From the NCBI RefSeq assembly GCF_002245215.1, contig NZ_NPMR01000002.1, positions 1,405,557-1,469,556 on the forward strand: DNA of 64,000 nt. The letters run 5' to 3'. Position 1 is the stretch's first letter. Each line of letters starts with the position of its first letter. The position numbers and the translations under genes were made by a program. This stretch comes from Microbacterium sp. Yaish 1 (GTDB taxonomy: Bacteria > Actinomycetota > Actinomycetes > Actinomycetales > Microbacteriaceae). Positions 54,330 to 63,978 of the stretch are shown here, piece after piece. A model generated the notes under the pieces. The model saw only the letters and a list, made by a program, of their open reading frames with translations. It had not been told where the DNA came from and made no database searches.

Positions 54330-55723
54330 ACGGTGGGCTCGGCGGCGGGGCAGGCGGTGGGATGGGCAGCGACGGGGACGTCGACGTCCTCGCTCAGCTC
54401 GTCGCGGATGCCGAGGGGGTTTCGGATGCCGCGCGGGCGGTCCAGGTCCGGGAGGTTCGGGTGCTCGCGGCGGCCGGTGTGCTCGCGGAGAAGCAGGCGG
54501 CCGGGGCGTCGGAGAAGGTGAAGGCGCGGGAGATGGCGCTTCGTGGCATCGCCGCGGAGCTGGCCGGGGTGTTCGTCGCGACCGACCGCACGCTGCAGCG
54601 CCGCATCGACGAGGCGCGGGACCTGGTTGAGAACTACCCGGTGACGATGGCGGCGTGGGAAGCCGGGCGCATCGTCCGCGGGCACGTGAGGGTCATTCAA
54701 GAGGTCGGATGCCTCGTGCCCGCGAGTGAACGGGCGGAGTTCGAACGCGTCGCGATCGAGCGCTGCGAGGGCGAAAGGCCCAACGGAGTGCGGGAGGCGT
54801 TGCGGATGATCGCCGAGCGGATGCATCCGAGGACGTTCACTGAGCGGCACGAGGAGGCTGCGGCGGGGCGGTGCGTGCGGGTGCAGGCCGGCGCCGATGG
54901 GATGTCGGATCTCATCGCGACGCTGCCGACGGTGATCGCGGATGGGATCGTTGACCGGCTGACGCGACAGGCGCGGGAGATCATCAACGCACGGGCACAG
55001 GCTGACGGCGTGCCTGCCGAGGTGGGTGACGAGGCGGAAAGCGCAGAGGGCGACGGCGACGAAGCGGTTGGCGGGGGCTCGTCCTTCATCGACGACGCCC
55101 GCACGATCGACCAAGTCCGCGCCGACGTGTTCTCCGACCTCTTGCTCGCCGGGACACCCGCCCTCGACCCCACCGGCGCCGGTGACGGCGACGGAACGCT
55201 CGGCGCGATCCGGGCACACGTGCAAGTGGCCGTGTCGGCGTTGACGCTGATGGGTCAGGACGAGGGGCCGGCAGATCTCGCGGGGCGCTCCCCCATCGAC
55301 GCCGCCACCGCACGCGAACTCGCCGGCAACGCGACCTCATGGGACCGCCTGCTCACCGACCCCGTCACCGGAACCGTGCTCGAATGCGACACCTACCGCC
55401 CCACCGCCGCCATGGTGCGGCTGCTGCGGGCGCGGGACCGGCACTGCCGGTTCCCCGGATGCCGACAACCCGCCATCCGGTGCGAACTCGACCACACCAT
55501 CGCCGCATCCGACGGCGGGGTCACCCACGTGTGCAACCTCGCCAACCTCTGCAAGAGACACCACGACGTCAAACACCACACCCGATGGCGCGTCCGACAA
55601 CTCCCCGGCGGGCGGCTCGTATGGACCTCACCTACCGGGCGGATGTACCGCGAAGACGCACCACCACCACTCGTCGCCTTCACCATCGCCGAACCACCCG
55701 GCCGGGGGCTGCCACCGTTCTGA
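54320..55723 (+). CDS. DUF222 and HNH endonuclease domain protein (13E12 type)
   Basis: A 467-residue protein of the actinobacterial 13E12 repeat family. Residues about 30-330 are DUF222. The C-terminal HNH nuclease motif spans 376-420: CRFPGC, CELDHTIAASDGG (D391, H392), the N406 region and LCKRHHDVKHH, with four Cys that may hold zinc. The Gly-rich N-terminus is low complexity. Such genes occur in many near-identical copies in Microbacteriaceae genomes, with unclear function. An SOS box covers the start, suggesting a role during DNA damage or element mobility. Confidence 0.9.
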   Translation: MRSNGGLGGGAGGGMGSDGDVDVLAQLVADAEGVSDAARAVQVREVRVLAAAGVLAEKQAAGASEKVKAREMALRGIAAELAGVFVATDRTLQRRIDEARDLVENYPVTMAAWEAGRIVRGHVRVIQEVGCLVPASERAEFERVAIERCEGERPNGVREALRMIAERMHPRTFTERHEEAAAGRCVRVQAGADGMSDLIATLPTVIADGIVDRLTRQAREIINARAQADGVPAEVGDEAESAEGDGDEAVGGGSSFIDDARTIDQVRADVFSDLLLAGTPALDPTGAGDGDGTLGAIRAHVQVAVSALTLMGQDEGPADLAGRSPIDAATARELAGNATSWDRLLTDPVTGTVLECDTYRPTAAMVRLLRARDRHCRFPGCRQPAIRCELDHTIAASDGGVTHVCNLANLCKRHHDVKHHTRWRVRQLPGGRLVWTSPTGRMYREDAPPPLVAFTIAEPPGRGLPPF

Positions 55724-55741
55724 GCCCGGTCCCGACCGGGC
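55724..55741. terminator. hairpin after DUF222/HNH gene
   Basis: GCCCGGT (55724-55730) and ACCGGGC (55735-55741) form a perfect 7-bp stem with a 4-nt loop directly after the stop codon. It lies between convergent genes (DUF222/HNH and der). No U-run is present, as is common for actinobacterial terminators. Confidence 0.55.
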
Positions 55742-55751
55742 GCGCCGGGCG

Positions 55752-57278
55752 TCAGCGCTGGCGCTTCTCGCGCACCCGCATGTTCGTCACGATCGGCGTG
55801 CCCTCGAAGCCGAAGATCTCGCGCAGCCGTCGCTGGATGAAACGACGGTAGCCCGGGTCGAGGAACCCGGTCGTGAACAGCACGAATGTCGGCGGGCGCG
55901 TCGACGCCTGGGTGCCGAACAGGATGCGGGGCTGCTTGCCGCCGCGCAGCGGATGCGGGTGCTCCGCGACGAGCTCGGCGAGGAACGCGTTGAACTTGCC
56001 GGTCGGGATGCGCTGATCCCACGACTGCAGCGCCGTCTCGAGAGCGGGCACCAGCTTGTCGAGGTGGCGACCGGTGCGGGCCGAGAGGTTGACGCGCGGC
56101 GCCCACGTGACGTGCGCGAGGTCCTGCTCGATCTCGCGCTCCAGGTAGCGGCGACGGTCGGCGTTGTCCATGTCGGCGTCGTTGAGGCGGTCCCACTTGT
56201 TGAACGCGAGCACGAGCGCGCGACCGGACTCGAGCACGAGGTCGATGATGTTGAGGTCCTGCACGCTGATCGACTCGGTCACGTCGAGCACGACGACGGC
56301 GACCTCGGCCTTCTCGAGAGCCGCCGACGTGCGCAGCGACGCGTAGAAGTCTGCGCCCTGCTGCAGATGCACCCGGCGACGGATGCCGGCCGTGTCGACG
56401 AGTCGCCACAGCTTGCCGCCGAGCTCGACGACCTCGTCGACGGGGTCGCGGGTCGTGCCCGCGAGGTCGTTCACGACGACGCGCTCCTCGCCCGCGGCCT
56501 TGTTCAGCAGCGACGACTTCCCGACGTTCGGGCGCCCCAGGATCGCGACGCGACGCGGTCCGCCCAGCTCGTTCTTGGCGACGGCCGAGACCTCCGGGAG
56601 CACCTTCATGATCTCGTCGAGAAGATCCGCGACGCCACGCCCGTGGATGGCCGAAACGGGATGCGGCTCGCCCAGGCCGAGGTTCCACAGCGCGGCGGCC
56701 TCGGGCTCCTGTCGTGCGTCGTCGATCTTGTTGGCGATGAGGAAGACGGGCTTGTCGGTCTTGCGCAGCAGACGGACGACCGCCTCGTCTGTGGCGGTGG
56801 CCCCGACCATCGCGTCGACGACGAACAGCACGACATCCGCGAGGTCGATCGCGACCTCGGCCTGCGCGGCCACCGAACGGTCGATGCCGCGGGCGTCGGG
56901 CTCCCACCCGCCGGTGTCGACGAGGGTGAAGCGGCGATCCATCCACTCGGCCTTGTAGCTCACCCGGTCGCGCGTGACACCCGGGGTATCCTCGACGACG
57001 GCTTCGCGACGACCCAGGATGCGGTTCACGAGCGCGGACTTGCCGACGTTCGGGCGTCCCACGATCGCGACGACCGGCAGCGCCGGCAGCACCTCCACGA
57101 CCTCACCGCCCGCCGTGAACCCGGCGAGCAGCTCGGTGTCGTCGTCATCGAGCTCGTAGTCGGCGAGCGACGCGCGCAACGCAGCGGCGCGCTGGTCGGC
57201 GAGGTGCTCGTCGAGGTTCGCGAGCTTCTCCTCGAGCTGGTCGGGACCGCCCTCGTACTCGTCGTCGGTGGTAGCCAT
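55752..57278 (-). CDS. der: ribosome biogenesis GTPase Der (EngA)
   Basis: A 508-residue tandem GTPase needed for 50S subunit assembly. Two G1 motifs are seen: GRPNVGKS at 74-81 and 248-255, followed by DTPG/DTAG-type G3 segments ([17 protein letters not shown]) and NKxD motifs (ANKIDD; FNKWDR). A C-terminal KH-like domain ends the protein. An acidic N-terminal extension of about 65 residues is typical of actinobacteria. The ATG overlaps the cmk stop by one base. Essential housekeeping gene. Confidence 0.97.
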   Translation of the reverse strand: MATTDDEYEGGPDQLEEKLANLDEHLADQRAAALRASLADYELDDDDTELLAGFTAGGEVVEVLPALPVVAIVGRPNVGKSALVNRILGRREAVVEDTPGVTRDRVSYKAEWMDRRFTLVDTGGWEPDARGIDRSVAAQAEVAIDLADVVLFVVDAMVGATATDEAVVRLLRKTDKPVFLIANKIDDARQEPEAAALWNLGLGEPHPVSAIHGRGVADLLDEIMKVLPEVSAVAKNELGGPRRVAILGRPNVGKSSLLNKAAGEERVVVNDLAGTTRDPVDEVVELGGKLWRLVDTAGIRRRVHLQQGADFYASLRTSAALEKAEVAVVVLDVTESISVQDLNIIDLVLESGRALVLAFNKWDRLNDADMDNADRRRYLEREIEQDLAHVTWAPRVNLSARTGRHLDKLVPALETALQSWDQRIPTGKFNAFLAELVAEHPHPLRGGKQPRILFGTQASTRPPTFVLFTTGFLDPGYRRFIQRRLREIFGFEGTPIVTNMRVREKRQR

Positions 57279-57976
57279 CAGTTCTCTCCTGTCGCGGTGC
57301 GCACGACGTCGATGACGGCGTCCACGGTCCGATCGAAGTCCAAATCGGTCGAGTCGACCACCACGACGCCGGGCGCGGCGGTGAGGAAGTCGACGACCTG
57401 CGAGTCCGACGCGTCTCGGCGATGAAGAGCCTCGGCGACAGCCGCGGCATCCTCTCCCGTGAGCTCGGCGCTGCGGCGCGCGGCGCGCACCTCGGGGCTG
57501 GCGGTCAGCAGGATGCGCACGGGCGCATCCGGGAAGACCACGGTGGTGATGTCGCGTCCCTCGACGATGACCCCGGCCGAACCGGATGCCGCGACGAGAG
57601 CGCGGAACAGCACGTTCACGCGCTCCCGCACCTCGGGCACGCGAGCGACGCCGCTGACGGCCGCTGAGACGCGGGGCTCGCGGATGTCGTCGGTGACGAA
57701 GACGTCACCCACGCGGACCCAGTGGTCGTCGGGATCGAGCGAGATCGCGTAGTCGAAGCCGCCGAGGGCGCGCACGACGGCGTCCGCGTCGGCGGTGTCG
57801 TCACCGCGCTCGAGCACGCGCCACGCGAGCGCGCGATAGGCGGCGCCGGTGTCGAGGAAGCCGTAGCCGAGCACCCGCGCGGCCTGCTTCGAGACGCTCG
57901 ACTTGCCGCTGCCGGCCGGTCCGTCGATCGCGACGGTCACGGGGAAGGACTCCGTCACGGGAGAGGACTCAGGCAT
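57278..57976 (-). CDS. cmk: cytidylate kinase
   Basis: A 232-residue kinase that phosphorylates CMP and dCMP. The P-loop is [12 protein letters not shown] near residue 20; [13 protein letters not shown] and [16 protein letters not shown] are family hallmarks. The start is uncertain: ATG 57976 overlaps tyrA by 8 nt, while GTG 57940, with GGAG nine bases upstream, would give a protein closer to the usual N-terminus. The operon order tyrA-cmk-der is standard in actinobacteria. Confidence 0.95.
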   Translation of the reverse strand: MPESSPVTESFPVTVAIDGPAGSGKSSVSKQAARVLGYGFLDTGAAYRALAWRVLERGDDTADADAVVRALGGFDYAISLDPDDHWVRVGDVFVTDDIREPRVSAAVSGVARVPEVRERVNVLFRALVAASGSAGVIVEGRDITTVVFPDAPVRILLTASPEVRAARRSAELTGEDAAAVAEALHRRDASDSQVVDFLTAAPGVVVVDSTDLDFDRTVDAVIDVVRTATGEN

Positions 57977-59096
57977 GGGGAACACTCGCGATCTTCCAGC
58001 CGCGCTTCTCGAGCCCGGCGACGGCTTCGTGGACGACGCTGGGCACGACGCTCAGCTCCGCCAGTCCGAACTGCGCTCCCGGGGAGTGCTCGAGGCGGAA
58101 GTCCTCGATGTTCACCCCGAGGTCGCCCAGGTCGCCGAACAGTCGCCCGAGCTGACCCGCGGTGTCGTCGACACGCACGACGATCTGCTCGAACCGGCGG
58201 TTCTGCCCGTGCTTGCCGGGAAGGCGTTCGACGCCCTCGTTGCCGCGACGGATGGTGTCGGCGAGCGCCCGTCGAGCACCCGGGGCCGCCGGGTCGCGCA
58301 GCGCGTCGGCCACCGCCCGGAGGTCACCCGCCAGCTCGTCGAGCACCGACACGACGGGCGCGGCGTTCGCGCCGAGGATCTGCACCCACAGTTCGGGGGC
58401 GGATGCCGCGATGCGCGTCGTGTCGCGCACGCCCTGACCGGTCAGGCGCAGCGATCCCTCGGGAGCCGCGACGAAGCGTCCGGCGAGGAGGCTTGCGACC
58501 AGCTGCGGGACGTGCGAGGTCAGCGCGACCGCTTCGTCGTGCTCCTGCGGCGTCATCTCGAGCGGCATCGCACCGAGGTCGAGAGCGAGACCTTCGACGA
58601 CGGCGAGATCGGAGGCCCGCGTCTCGTCGTCACGGCACACGACCCACGGCCGCCCGACGAAGATGTCGGCGCGCGCCGAGATCGCCCCGCCGCGCTCGCG
58701 GCCGGCGAGCGGGTGCGAGCCGATGTAGTGGGTGAGGTCGACGCCGCGCTTGCGCAGCTCGAGGTAGGGCTCGAGCTTGACGCTCGCGACATCCGTCACG
58801 ACCACGCCGGGGTGGGCGCGCAGCTCGCGCTCGATCACATCCGCGGTGACATCCGGCGGCACCGCGACCACGATGAGCACGGGACGATCATCCGGGGCCG
58901 CGAGCCGGCCCGCGCCGTAGTCGACGGCGAGCCGCAGCTGAGCGGGCGAGGCATCGTCGAGGACGACGTCGACACCGAGCAGGCGCAGCGCGTGACCGAT
59001 GCTCGAGCCGAGCAGGCCCGCGCCGACGATGCGCACGGTACCGGCCGTGCGCGCGGCACGGCCGGGGCGCACGGGATCGAGCGAGGAATCGGTCAC
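57969..59096 (-). CDS. tyrA: prephenate dehydrogenase
   Basis: A 375-residue enzyme making 4-hydroxyphenylpyruvate for tyrosine synthesis. The NAD-binding motif is [17 protein letters not shown]. The prephenate site includes [14 protein letters not shown] and [14 protein letters not shown]-terminal ACT-like domain (from about residue 290, [16 protein letters not shown]) probably mediates feedback control. The GTG at 59096 has GGAG six bases upstream and overlaps the pseudouridine synthase stop by 4 nt. Confidence 0.94.
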   Translation of the reverse strand: MTDSSLDPVRPGRAARTAGTVRIVGAGLLGSSIGHALRLLGVDVVLDDASPAQLRLAVDYGAGRLAAPDDRPVLIVVAVPPDVTADVIERELRAHPGVVVTDVASVKLEPYLELRKRGVDLTHYIGSHPLAGRERGGAISARADIFVGRPWVVCRDDETRASDLAVVEGLALDLGAMPLEMTPQEHDEAVALTSHVPQLVASLLAGRFVAAPEGSLRLTGQGVRDTTRIAASAPELWVQILGANAAPVVSVLDELAGDLRAVADALRDPAAPGARRALADTIRRGNEGVERLPGKHGQNRRFEQIVVRVDDTAGQLGRLFGDLGDLGVNIEDFRLEHSPGAQFGLAELSVVPSVVHEAVAGLEKRGWKIASVPHA

Positions 59097-59869
59097 GGGT
59101 TCTCCGGAGAAGTCGGGTGCTCGGGGGCACCGTCGGCGCTGCGCGAGAGCGTCAGCAGCGCACCGCGTTCCACTGTAGTCAACTCCCGGGCGCGCCCCGC
59201 CGGGAGGGTTCCCAGGTGGAGCGGGCCGAACTGGCGACGCACGAGCTCGAGCACCGGATGCCCGACCTCGGCCATCATGCGTCGAACGATGCGATTGCGC
59301 CCCGAGTGCAGCGTCAGCTCGACGAGGCTCGTCTCCCCCGACGTGTCGAGCAGCCGCGCCTTGTCGGCGGCGATCGGCCCGTCGTCGAGCTCGACGCCCT
59401 TCGTCAGCCGGGCGATCGTCTGCGGCGTCACGCGCCCGCGCACCTTCGCGATGTACACCTTCGTCACCCCGAACGAGGGGTGGGCGAGGACGTGCGCGAG
59501 CTCGCCGTCGTTCGTGAGCACGAGCAGGCCGCTGGTCTCGGCATCCAGTCGGCCGACGTTGTACAGACGCTCGTCCCAGTCCTTCGTGAACCGGCGCAGG
59601 TCGGCACGACCCTTCTCGTCCTTCATCGAGCTGACGACGCCCGTCGGCTTGTTGAGCATCACGTAGCGCTTCGTCGTGTCGAGCTGCACGGCGGTGCCGT
59701 CGACGTCGACGATGTCGACGGTCGGGTCGATGCGGCTGCCGAGCTCGGTCACGACCGTGCCGTTGACCCGCACGCGTCCCTCGACGATCAGCTGCTCGCA
59801 GACGCGGCGCGACGCCACCCCCGCGTTGGCCAGGACCTTCTGAAGGCGTACCCCTTCGGCATCCGTCAT
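59093..59869 (-). CDS. pseudouridine synthase (RluB/RsuA family)
   Basis: A 258-residue RNA pseudouridine synthase. An S4 RNA-binding domain covers residues 7-65 (RLQKVLANAGVASRRVCEQL). The catalytic Asp is D109 in NVGRLDAETSGLLVLTNDG; LHSGRNRIVRRMMAEVGHPV is the family C-terminal motif. It lies between scpB (4-nt overlap) and tyrA. RluB-type modification of 23S rRNA is most likely, though RsuA-like targets cannot be excluded. Confidence 0.93.
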   Translation of the reverse strand: MTDAEGVRLQKVLANAGVASRRVCEQLIVEGRVRVNGTVVTELGSRIDPTVDIVDVDGTAVQLDTTKRYVMLNKPTGVVSSMKDEKGRADLRRFTKDWDERLYNVGRLDAETSGLLVLTNDGELAHVLAHPSFGVTKVYIAKVRGRVTPQTIARLTKGVELDDGPIAADKARLLDTSGETSLVELTLHSGRNRIVRRMMAEVGHPVLELVRRQFGPLHLGTLPAGRARELTTVERGALLTLSRSADGAPEHPTSPENP

Positions 59870-60459
59870 CGCGTCGCCTCTCCTTCGAAACCGTCGGTGC
59901 CGTCGTCCAGCAACGGCGAGATGGGCGGCAGCTCGTCGAGCGAGTTGATGCCGAGGTTGACCAGCAGCGCGTCGGTCGTGCCGTACAGGATGGCACCGGT
60001 CTCGGGGTCGTGGCCGACCTCCGTCACCAGCCCGCGCGAGAGCAGGGTGCGCACGACCGAATCGACGTTGACGGCGCGGATCGAGGCGACCTGACTGCGC
60101 GACACCGGCTGCTTGTAAGCGATGACCGCCAGGGTCTCGAGGGCGGCCTGAGAGAGCCGCGACGGCGCCTGCGTGTTGACGAACTCGCTCACGAGGGCGT
60201 CGTGCTCGGCGCGCACGTACAGTCGCCAGCCCCCGCCCACTTCACGCAGCTCGAAGCCCCGACGCGGCCCGCCCGTCTCGCCGTCGTAGTCGGCGACGAG
60301 ACCGGCGACCGCCTGGCGGACGGCGGCGACGGGGGCGCCGACGGCGGCGGCGAGGGCGACGAGGCTCTGCGGCTCGTCGACGACCAGCAGGATCGCCTCG
60401 AGCCGCCGCGCGACATCAGCGATCGGGGTCGCCGTGGTCGGCGTCGGGTCATCGGTCAT
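59866..60459 (-). CDS. scpB: segregation and condensation protein ScpB
   Basis: A 197-residue kleisin-associated winged-helix protein of the SMC-ScpAB condensin. Landmarks are AQATLETLAVIAYKQP-type sequence (here LSQAALETLAVIAYKQPVSR) and DSVVRTLLSRGLVTEVGHDP, covering the two winged helices. The gene overlaps scpA by 11 nt and the pseudouridine synthase gene by 4 nt. Needed for chromosome segregation. Confidence 0.95.
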   Translation of the reverse strand: MTDDPTPTTATPIADVARRLEAILLVVDEPQSLVALAAAVGAPVAAVRQAVAGLVADYDGETGGPRRGFELREVGGGWRLYVRAEHDALVSEFVNTQAPSRLSQAALETLAVIAYKQPVSRSQVASIRAVNVDSVVRTLLSRGLVTEVGHDPETGAILYGTTDALLVNLGINSLDELPPISPLLDDGTDGFEGEATR

Positions 60460-61297
60460 AGTCGGCTCCCAGAGTGGCGAGGTTCTCCTCGGACCAGCGC
60501 TCGGCGGTCCAGCGCAGTGTCAGCTCACCGAGCGGCTCGAGCTGCTCGAACGACAGCGCCGCGTGCCGGTAGAGCTCCAGCACGGCGAGGAAACGGGCCA
60601 CGACGATGCCAGGCTGCGCGACGCCCGCGACGAGCTCGCGGAAGTTCAGGGTACCCGCGCCGCGCAGCAGCGTCACGACGACGGCCGCCTGTTCGCGGAT
60701 CGACACGAGCGGGGCGTGCAGGTGGTCGAGCCCCACGACGGGGATCTCCTTGGGCGCGAAGGCGAGCATCGCGAGCGCCGCGAAGTCGTCTGGGGTCAGC
60801 GTCCACACGAGCTCGGGTGCGGCCGCGCGGTACTTCTCGTCGAGGCGCACCGATCGCGCGTGACGACGGTCCTCGGCGACGACCCGCTCGGCGAACCAGC
60901 CGGCGACCTGCTTGAAGGCGCGGTACTGCAGCAGCCGGGCGAACAGCAGGTCGCGCGCTTCGAGCAGCGCCACCGACTCGGCGTCGATGAGCTCGCCCTG
61001 GGGCAAGAGCCCGGCGACCTTCATGTCCAGCAGCGTCGCGGCGACGACCAGGAACTCCGAGGCGGCGTCGAGCTCTTCGGGCTCGAGCCCACGGAGGTAG
61101 CCGATGAACTCGTCGGTGACTTTGCTGAGCGACACTTCGGTGATGTCGAGCTCGTGCTTGCCGATGAGGTTCAGCAGCAGGTCGAAGGGCCCGTCGAAGT
61201 TCGTCAGCGAGACCCGGAAGCCGGGACCGTTCGGCTCGCCCGCGTCGGGCTCGGCCGGCCCGGCCGCATCGACGATCCCGTCAGGCGACGGCGCCAC
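60449..61297 (-). CDS. scpA: segregation and condensation protein ScpA
   Basis: A 282-residue kleisin that bridges the SMC heads. The N-terminal SMC-binding segment is NFDGPFDLLLNLIGKHELDI (residues about 33-52), followed by FLVVAATLLDMKVAGLLPQG. The C-terminal winged helix binds the other SMC head (LELYRHAALSFEQLEPLGEL). The GTG start overlaps the parA-like stop by 17 nt, a tight coupling. Partner of ScpB. Confidence 0.95.
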   Translation of the reverse strand: MAPSPDGIVDAAGPAEPDAGEPNGPGFRVSLTNFDGPFDLLLNLIGKHELDITEVSLSKVTDEFIGYLRGLEPEELDAASEFLVVAATLLDMKVAGLLPQGELIDAESVALLEARDLLFARLLQYRAFKQVAGWFAERVVAEDRRHARSVRLDEKYRAAAPELVWTLTPDDFAALAMLAFAPKEIPVVGLDHLHAPLVSIREQAAVVVTLLRGAGTLNFRELVAGVAQPGIVVARFLAVLELYRHAALSFEQLEPLGELTLRWTAERWSEENLATLGADYDR

Positions 61298-62165
61298 GGG
61301 CGACGAGCTCCCGCGCGAGACGCAGGTAGGCCTGCGCGGCCTGATGCTCCGGCGCGAAGGTGATGATCGGAACGCCCGCGACCGACGCGTCGGGGAACTT
61401 CACGGTGCGCCCGATGACCGTCTCGAGCACGTCGTCGCCGAAGGCCTCGACGACGCGTTCGAGCACCTCGCGCGAATGCAGCGTGCGCGGGTCGTACATC
61501 GTGGCCAGGACGCCGTCGAGCTCGATGGACGGGTTCAGCCGGTCGCGCACCTTGTCGATCGTCTCGATGAGCAGTGCGACGCCGCGAAGCGCGAAGAACT
61601 CGCACTCGAGCGGGATGAGCACGCCGTGGCTCGCCGTCAGCGCGTTGACCGTGAGCAGCCCGAGCGAAGGCTGGCAGTCGACCAGGATGACGTCGTACTC
61701 GGAGGAGACGCCGCGCAGCACACGCGCCAGGATCGTCTCGCGGGCGACCTCGTTGACCAGGTGCACCTCGGCGGCCGAGAGGTCGATGTTCGCGGGGATG
61801 ACGTCGAGCCCGGGCACAGACGTCTCGACGATGACCTCGTGGGGGTCGCGCTTGGTGTCGAGCAGCAGGTCGTAGATCGTCGGCACGTCGTGGGTGGCGA
61901 TGCCGAGGCCCGCCGACAGTGCACCCTGCGGGTCGAAGTCGACGGCGAGCACCTTGCGGCCGTACTCGGCGAGCGCAGCGGCGAGGTTGATGGTCGTCGT
62001 GGTCTTGCCGACGCCGCCCTTCTGGTTGCAGAGGGCGATGATGCGCGCCGGCCCGTGTCCGTCGAGCTTCGGCGGGGTCGGGAAACCTCGGTATGGCCGA
62101 CCGGTGGGTCCGATCGGGGTGTCCTCCGTGGGGGCCTTCCCGGCCTTCCGCGACTTGTCCGTCAC
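61281..62165 (-). CDS. ParA-family ATPase (Soj-like)
   Basis: A 294-residue chromosome-partition-type ATPase. The deviant Walker A is KGGVGKT at 49-55; VDFDPQGALSAGLG and LVDCQPSLGLLTVNAL follow. An N-terminal tail of about 40 residues is Lys/Pro-rich. No parB is adjacent, and the gene heads the scpAB operon, an arrangement common in actinobacteria and distinct from the origin-linked parAB. The GTG at 62165 is preceded by AGGAG. It probably helps chromosome organisation with ScpAB. Confidence 0.92.
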   Translation of the reverse strand: MTDKSRKAGKAPTEDTPIGPTGRPYRGFPTPPKLDGHGPARIIALCNQKGGVGKTTTTINLAAALAEYGRKVLAVDFDPQGALSAGLGIATHDVPTIYDLLLDTKRDPHEVIVETSVPGLDVIPANIDLSAAEVHLVNEVARETILARVLRGVSSEYDVILVDCQPSLGLLTVNALTASHGVLIPLECEFFALRGVALLIETIDKVRDRLNPSIELDGVLATMYDPRTLHSREVLERVVEAFGDDVLETVIGRTVKFPDASVAGVPIITFAPEHQAAQAYLRLARELVARGAVA

Positions 62166-62224
62166 CGAGACTCCTGCTTTCCGTAGCGTGCGATCGATTC
62201 TCGCACAGGCACCCGGCGTGAGCC

Positions 62225-62309
62225 GATACGTTCGTCGGATGCGCGGGGCAGAAGTGGCCTGGGCCGACGCCCGAGGCGACACCAGCACCGCCGATCCGAC
62301 GAACGTATC
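62225..62309. repeat. spaced 16-bp inverted repeat upstream of the parA-scpAB operon
   Basis: GATACGTTCGTCGGAT (62225-62240) recurs in perfect inverted form at 62294-62309, separated by 53 bp that also contain weaker internal complementarity. It does not match the parS consensus. It sits in the gap between the VKOR gene end and the ParA start. It could be a long hairpin ending the VKOR transcript, a paired operator, or a small palindromic element. A second short inverted repeat GTGCGA/TCGCAC lies at 62188-62206, nearer the ParA start. Confidence 0.6.
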
Positions 62310-62326
62310 TCCGCAACGCCTCCGGG

Positions 62327-62953
62327 TCACAGGGTCCCGAGCACGTCGAGCCGCAGCTGGGCGGCGACGGCGATCATGAGGTAGTCGACGACCACGACGA
62401 GGGGCGTCCACGCCAGCAGCAGCGCGCCGACGCGTTCGGGCGCGCGGCCCCAGACGCCCGCCCGCAGGGTCCAGCCGAGAGTCGACCAGAACAGGGGAAT
62501 GGTCACGAGCCACACGACCATGCACCACGGGCAGAGCGAGCCGTACTCGAACACACTGCGGTAGGCGAAGACGTGGACGAGCACGAACGCCGCCGCGACG
62601 AACCCGGCGTACACCCGCCAGTACCAGGGGCGCAGCCCGGCCGGCGCCGCGAGCCCGGAGACTCCCGCATAGATCGCGCCCGGGAAGAGCACGATCCCGA
62701 TGATGGAGTTGCTGAAGCCGAGCAGGTTGCCGCCGGGGCTGAGCAGGTTGGGACCGCACGTGACGATCGGGCTGATGTCGCACGAGATGAGGGCTTCGGC
62801 ACCGGTGAGCTGGCCGACGTACTCGTGGTAGAGCAGGAACGACACGATCCACCCGGCGACGCCGGCCACGATCCACACGACGGCGAGCGCAGGCCCGGGA
62901 CGGATGCCGCGGTACGGCCCTGCCGCGGAGTCGGTGGATGCATCGGCGGGCAT
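62327..62953 (-). CDS. vitamin K epoxide reductase (VKOR) family membrane protein
   Basis: A 208-residue membrane protein with about five helices. The redox CxxC is C141-C144 (SLCPWCMVVW); the loop cysteines are C58 and C66 (ISCDISPIVTCGPN). Bacterial VKOR re-oxidises periplasmic disulfide catalysts using quinone, replacing DsbB. The ATG at 62953 has no strong Shine-Dalgarno sequence. Actinobacteria commonly use this protein for secreted disulfide formation. Confidence 0.93.
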   Translation of the reverse strand: MPADASTDSAAGPYRGIRPGPALAVVWIVAGVAGWIVSFLLYHEYVGQLTGAEALISCDISPIVTCGPNLLSPGGNLLGFSNSIIGIVLFPGAIYAGVSGLAAPAGLRPWYWRVYAGFVAAAFVLVHVFAYRSVFEYGSLCPWCMVVWLVTIPLFWSTLGWTLRAGVWGRAPERVGALLLAWTPLVVVVDYLMIAVAAQLRLDVLGTL

Positions 62954-63045
62954 GCTGCCATCCTGCGGCGCAGACCCCGCGGCGGCGGCCGCCCCGTGCC
63001 GGGAAAAACCGATGCGACCGGATGCCGCGAGGACCGGCCCCGGCT

Positions 63046-63978
63046 TCAGCGCCAGGTGGCCGTGAGCAGACTGGCGACGGCCCCGAAGACCAGCGGCAGC
63101 AGGCAGCCGATGGCGAAGGGACGACCGACCGCGGGCCTCGTGAACAGGTGCGCTCGCGTCTCGGCCCGTTCCGCGTCGGTGCTGCGCAGCACGCCGCTCG
63201 GCGACGGGTCCGGCTGAGCGGCCGCGGCATCCTCGATACGCGCGGCGACCGCGAGCAGGTCCTCGGTCCAGCGCCAGAACGGGGTGGTCCACCGCGGCAG
63301 CGCGCCCCGCGAGAGGAAGTACACGTGGCGTCCGACGGTCTCGACGTCCACGTCGGGCGCCGCCGCCGCCAGGCCGGAGCGCACGGACGGCGTGAGCATC
63401 CGCCGGACACGGTCCGCATCGGCGGGCGCGCACCAGGCGCCGACGTGCTCGTCGAACCCGCCACCGATCTCGATCGGCTCCTGCCCGAGGGGCGGCCGCC
63501 AGGCGGGCGCGCCCGGCGCGTGCACCGCGACCAGGCTCGCCCGCGGCAGCTCGGCGGCGACCCCGACGCGGAGGTACGTCAGCGCGTGCGGCATCCGATA
63601 GCGGCCGATCCAGGTGTCGAAGGCGTAGTCCGCCGAACGGAACGGACGCGGCTCGCTCCCCGTCACGACCGCGGTCGCTCTCCGGCGCTTGCCGAGGCCG
63701 AAGACGGTCGCGCCTTCGTCGGGGTCGTCCTCGCGGTGGCGGATGCCGAGGCGGTTCGCCGCCGCGAACCCCTCGAGACGGTACATCGCGGCTTCGGCGG
63801 CCCGCCGGGAGCCGCGTATCCTGCCGAAGCGACTCATCGCGAGCGGCAGCACCATCACCGCCGCGATCACGACGCTCGACCACGACAGGCCCGAGCCTCC
63901 CGCCATCGACTGGACGACGAGGACGAAGAGCAACGCGAGCACACCCACCCCGAGCACCAGCACCGCCGAGACGAACAT
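63046..63978 (-). CDS. hypothetical membrane protein, possibly 5'-truncated by the window edge
   Basis: A protein of at least 310 residues. Two hydrophobic segments lie at the N-terminus (about residues 2-24 and 34-50) and one at the C-terminus (about 285-305). The central soluble domain (FGLGKRRRATAVVTGSEPRP; RVRRMLTPSVRSGLAAAAPD) has no family I recognise. The frame stays open upstream of the ATG at 63978 to the end of the window, so the true start may lie beyond 64000. It precedes the VKOR gene by 92 nt on the same strand. Confidence 0.75.
   Translation of the reverse strand: MFVSAVLVLGVGVLALLFVLVVQSMAGGSGLSWSSVVIAAVMVLPLAMSRFGRIRGSRRAAEAAMYRLEGFAAANRLGIRHREDDPDEGATVFGLGKRRRATAVVTGSEPRPFRSADYAFDTWIGRYRMPHALTYLRVGVAAELPRASLVAVHAPGAPAWRPPLGQEPIEIGGGFDEHVGAWCAPADADRVRRMLTPSVRSGLAAAAPDVDVETVGRHVYFLSRGALPRWTTPFWRWTEDLLAVAARIEDAAAAQPDPSPSGVLRSTDAERAETRAHLFTRPAVGRPFAIGCLLPLVFGAVASLLTATWR

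Noticed and set aside
54320..55723. Group II intron or homing endonuclease element
   Set aside because: The HNH motif belongs to the DUF222 13E12 family. No intron structure, reverse transcriptase or interrupted host gene is seen.
61281..62165. Plasmid or mobile-element partition locus
   Set aside because: The ParA-family gene is fused by overlap to scpAB-rluB-tyrA-cmk-der, a chromosomal housekeeping order, and has no parB, rep or integrase gene nearby.
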